Shown here: positions 62,901-64,000 of the stretch, piece after piece | How positions within the stretch are numbered: the stretch's first letter is position 1 | How the letters are laid out: each line of letters begins with the position of its first letter | Origin: Diorhabda sublineata | Taxonomy: Eukaryota > Arthropoda > Insecta > Coleoptera > Chrysomelidae | Length of the DNA: 64,000 nucleotides | Assembly: GCF_026230105.1 (NCBI RefSeq) | Contig: NW_026614265.1 | Coordinates: forward strand, 62,001-126,000 | Direction: 5' to 3' | The notes under the pieces: generated by a model | Database searches by the model: none | Told to the model about the DNA's origin: nothing | What the model saw: only the letters and a program-made list of their open reading frames with translations | Position numbers and translations under genes: made by a program

Positions 62901-64000
62901 TCTGATAAAGTTAGATGCAAACTCACTCAGATATATGAGAAATGTTGAAATTCGACTTCAAATTAGGAAGATAGACTTTGAAAATTTTCAATTATCACAA
63001 AGTGACAGTTGAACTCAATGAGCTTCAATGGATGTTATCCGATGATATCTGATAAAGTCAGATGCAAACTCACTCAAATATATAAGAAATGTTGAAATTC
63101 GACTTCAAATTAGGAAGATAGACTTTGAAAATTTTCAATTATCACAAAGTGACAGTTGAACTCAATGAGCTTCAATGGATGTTATTCGATGATATCTGAT
63201 AAAGTTAGATGCAAACTCACTCAGATATATGAGAAATGTTGAAATTCGACTTCAAATTAGGAAGATAGACTTTGAAAATTTTCAATTATCACAAAGTGAC
63301 AGTTGACCTCAATGGGCTTCAATGGATGTTATTCGATGATATCTGACAAAGTTAGATGCAAACTCAGTCAAATATATAAGGAAAGTTGAAATTCGACTTC
63401 AAATTAGGAAGATAGACTTTGAAAATTTTCAATTAACACAAAGTGACAGTTGACCTCAATGGGCTTCAAAGGATGTTAATCGACGATATCTGACAAAGAT
63501 AGATGCAAACTCACTCAAATATATGAGAAATGTTTAAATTCGACTTCAAATTAGGAATTTAGACTTTGAAAATTTTCAATCAACACAAACTGACAATCGA
63601 CCTCAATATATAAGAAATTTTGAAATTCGACTTCAAATTAGGAAGATAGGCTTTGAAAATTTTCAATCAACACAAAGTGCCAGTTGACCTCAATGGGCTT
63701 CAATGGATGTTATTCGATGATATCTGACAAAGTTAGATGCAAACTCAGTTAAATATATAAGGAAAGTTGAAATTCGACTTCAAATTAGGAAGATAGACAT
63801 TGAAAATTTTCAATTATCACAAAGTGACCGTTGACCTCAATGGGCTTCAAAGGATGTTAATCGACGATATCTGAGAAAGATAGATGCAAACTCACTCAAA
63901 TATATAAGAAATGTTGAAATTCGACTTCAAATTAGGAACATAGACTTTGAAAATTTTCAATCAACACAAAGTGACAGTTGACCTCAATGGGCTTCAATCG
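59924..64000. repeat. Irregular distal satellite with frequent small indels
   Basis: This stretch has GTTGAACTCAATGAGC/CACTCAGATATATGAG units, with S1 joints near 59964 and 63602 and S2 near 61813 and 62341. Units of 146 bp arise from GTTAACGACG (near 60662), GTCAACGACG (near 60071) and AGTTGATGC (near 62090). Other changes include AGATAGAATGCAAACTCTC near 61946 (one extra base), AGTTGAATCAAACTC near 62620 and AAGAAATTTCAAATTCG near 62792. CATCAACGG at 60060 and 60647 is 587 bp apart. The window ends inside a type F unit. No gene is seen. Confidence 0.8.

Larger units (their letters stand above)
1..64000. repeat. Satellite DNA array, 147-bp basic unit (continues past both window edges)
   Basis: The entire window is a head-to-tail tandem repeat, all units in the same orientation. 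The landmark GACTTTGAAAATTTTC recurs at 144, 291, 438 and 585, giving a 147-bp period that holds to the end of the window apart from 87-bp units and rare small indels. A by-eye consensus has 46 G/C in 147 (about 31%). Every unit runs through a GAAAATTTTC palindrome, a TTGACCTCAATG-like block, GATATC, GATGCAAACTCA, ATATATAAGAAATG and ATTCGACTTCAAATTAGG. No unique spacer, mobile element or gene interrupts it. The window starts and ends inside a unit. Such arrays in eukaryotes usually form centromeric or pericentromeric heterochromatin; placement here is inferred, and I do not recognise the satellite family. Confidence 0.98.

Noticed and set aside
1..64000. CRISPR array
   Set aside because: There are no short conserved repeats separated by unique spacers; the entire 147 bp is repeated and variants are shared among units, as in satellite DNA.
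1..64000. CENP-B box in the monomers
   Set aside because: The pattern TTCGnnnnAnnCGGG is not met. The two TTCG sites per unit (ATTCGATGATATC and ATTCGACTTCAAATT) lack the following A and CGGG, and I saw no CGGG in any unit type.
1..64000. Tandem repeats of a bacterial or phage surface-protein gene
   Set aside because: 147 is divisible by 3, so a coding repeat was considered, but every frame meets stop codons within each unit (for example TGA in AGTTGACC and TAG in GATAGAC), and the 146-, 87- and 259-bp events show no frame preservation pressure.
1..64000. rRNA spacer subrepeats or 5S/tRNA gene cluster
   Set aside because: No rRNA, tRNA or polymerase III box-like conserved GC-rich stretches are seen between or within units; the G+C is uniformly low.

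Overview
The whole 64-kb window is one uninterrupted tandem satellite DNA array. I see no protein-coding gene, RNA gene, transposon or stretch of unique sequence, and both window edges cut through a repeat unit, so the array continues on both sides. The basic unit is 147 bp, measured repeatedly between copies of the same landmark (for example 144, 291, 438, 585), and is about 31% G+C in a consensus I derived by eye. A shorter unit of 87 bp, the same monomer with a clean 60-bp internal deletion, is interspersed about 62 times. That gives roughly 400 full and 62 short units.

The organism must be a eukaryote: a megabase-style, AT-rich satellite with nested higher-order repeats is typical of centromeric or pericentromeric heterochromatin of plants or animals. 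I do not recognise the satellite family and cannot name the species. The unit length equals the DNA wrapped on a nucleosome core, and most units carry a perfect 14-16 bp palindrome with an AAAATTTT core. Both fit a chromatin-organising or centromeric role, but that is inference.

Layout. Monomers fall into recognisable sequence types (called A-F here, plus short types S1 and S2) that are shuffled into higher-order repeats (HORs). 1-8 kb: a 588-bp four-unit HOR and three large overlapping segmental duplications (spacings 3114, 2110 and 5017 bp), with an out-of-register 35-bp deletion at the joint of two of them. 8-13 kb: mixed units. 13-14.4 kb: 675-bp HOR. 15-19.7 kb: a 528-bp HOR in four copies (three full plus one short unit) flanked by two copies of a 1.5-kb block 3081 bp apart. 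22.8-25.1 kb: a clean 1116-bp HOR in two copies. 26.4-27.3 kb: alternating full and short units. 28-30.4 kb: a 735/822-bp HOR, duplicated again 4460 bp downstream. 36-40 kb: 1557- and 822-bp periods. 43-47 kb: 528-bp and 1764-bp HORs. 48.2-48.9 kb: a 294-bp dimer. 53.5-56.5 kb: a 1557-bp HOR. 57-60 kb: a block repeated about 1.76-1.91 kb apart. 60-64 kb: a more irregular tail with several small indels.

The content changes along the array: type S2 short units occur only at 2.6-24.7 kb and 61.8-62.3 kb, and short units of any kind are nearly absent between 43.7 and 59.9 kb. This looks like distinct rounds of local amplification (unequal exchange or replication-based copying) recorded as layers. 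The only long open frame (26681-26917) is a by-product of 1-bp deletions in the satellite and is rejected as a gene. All counts and boundaries were made by eye.
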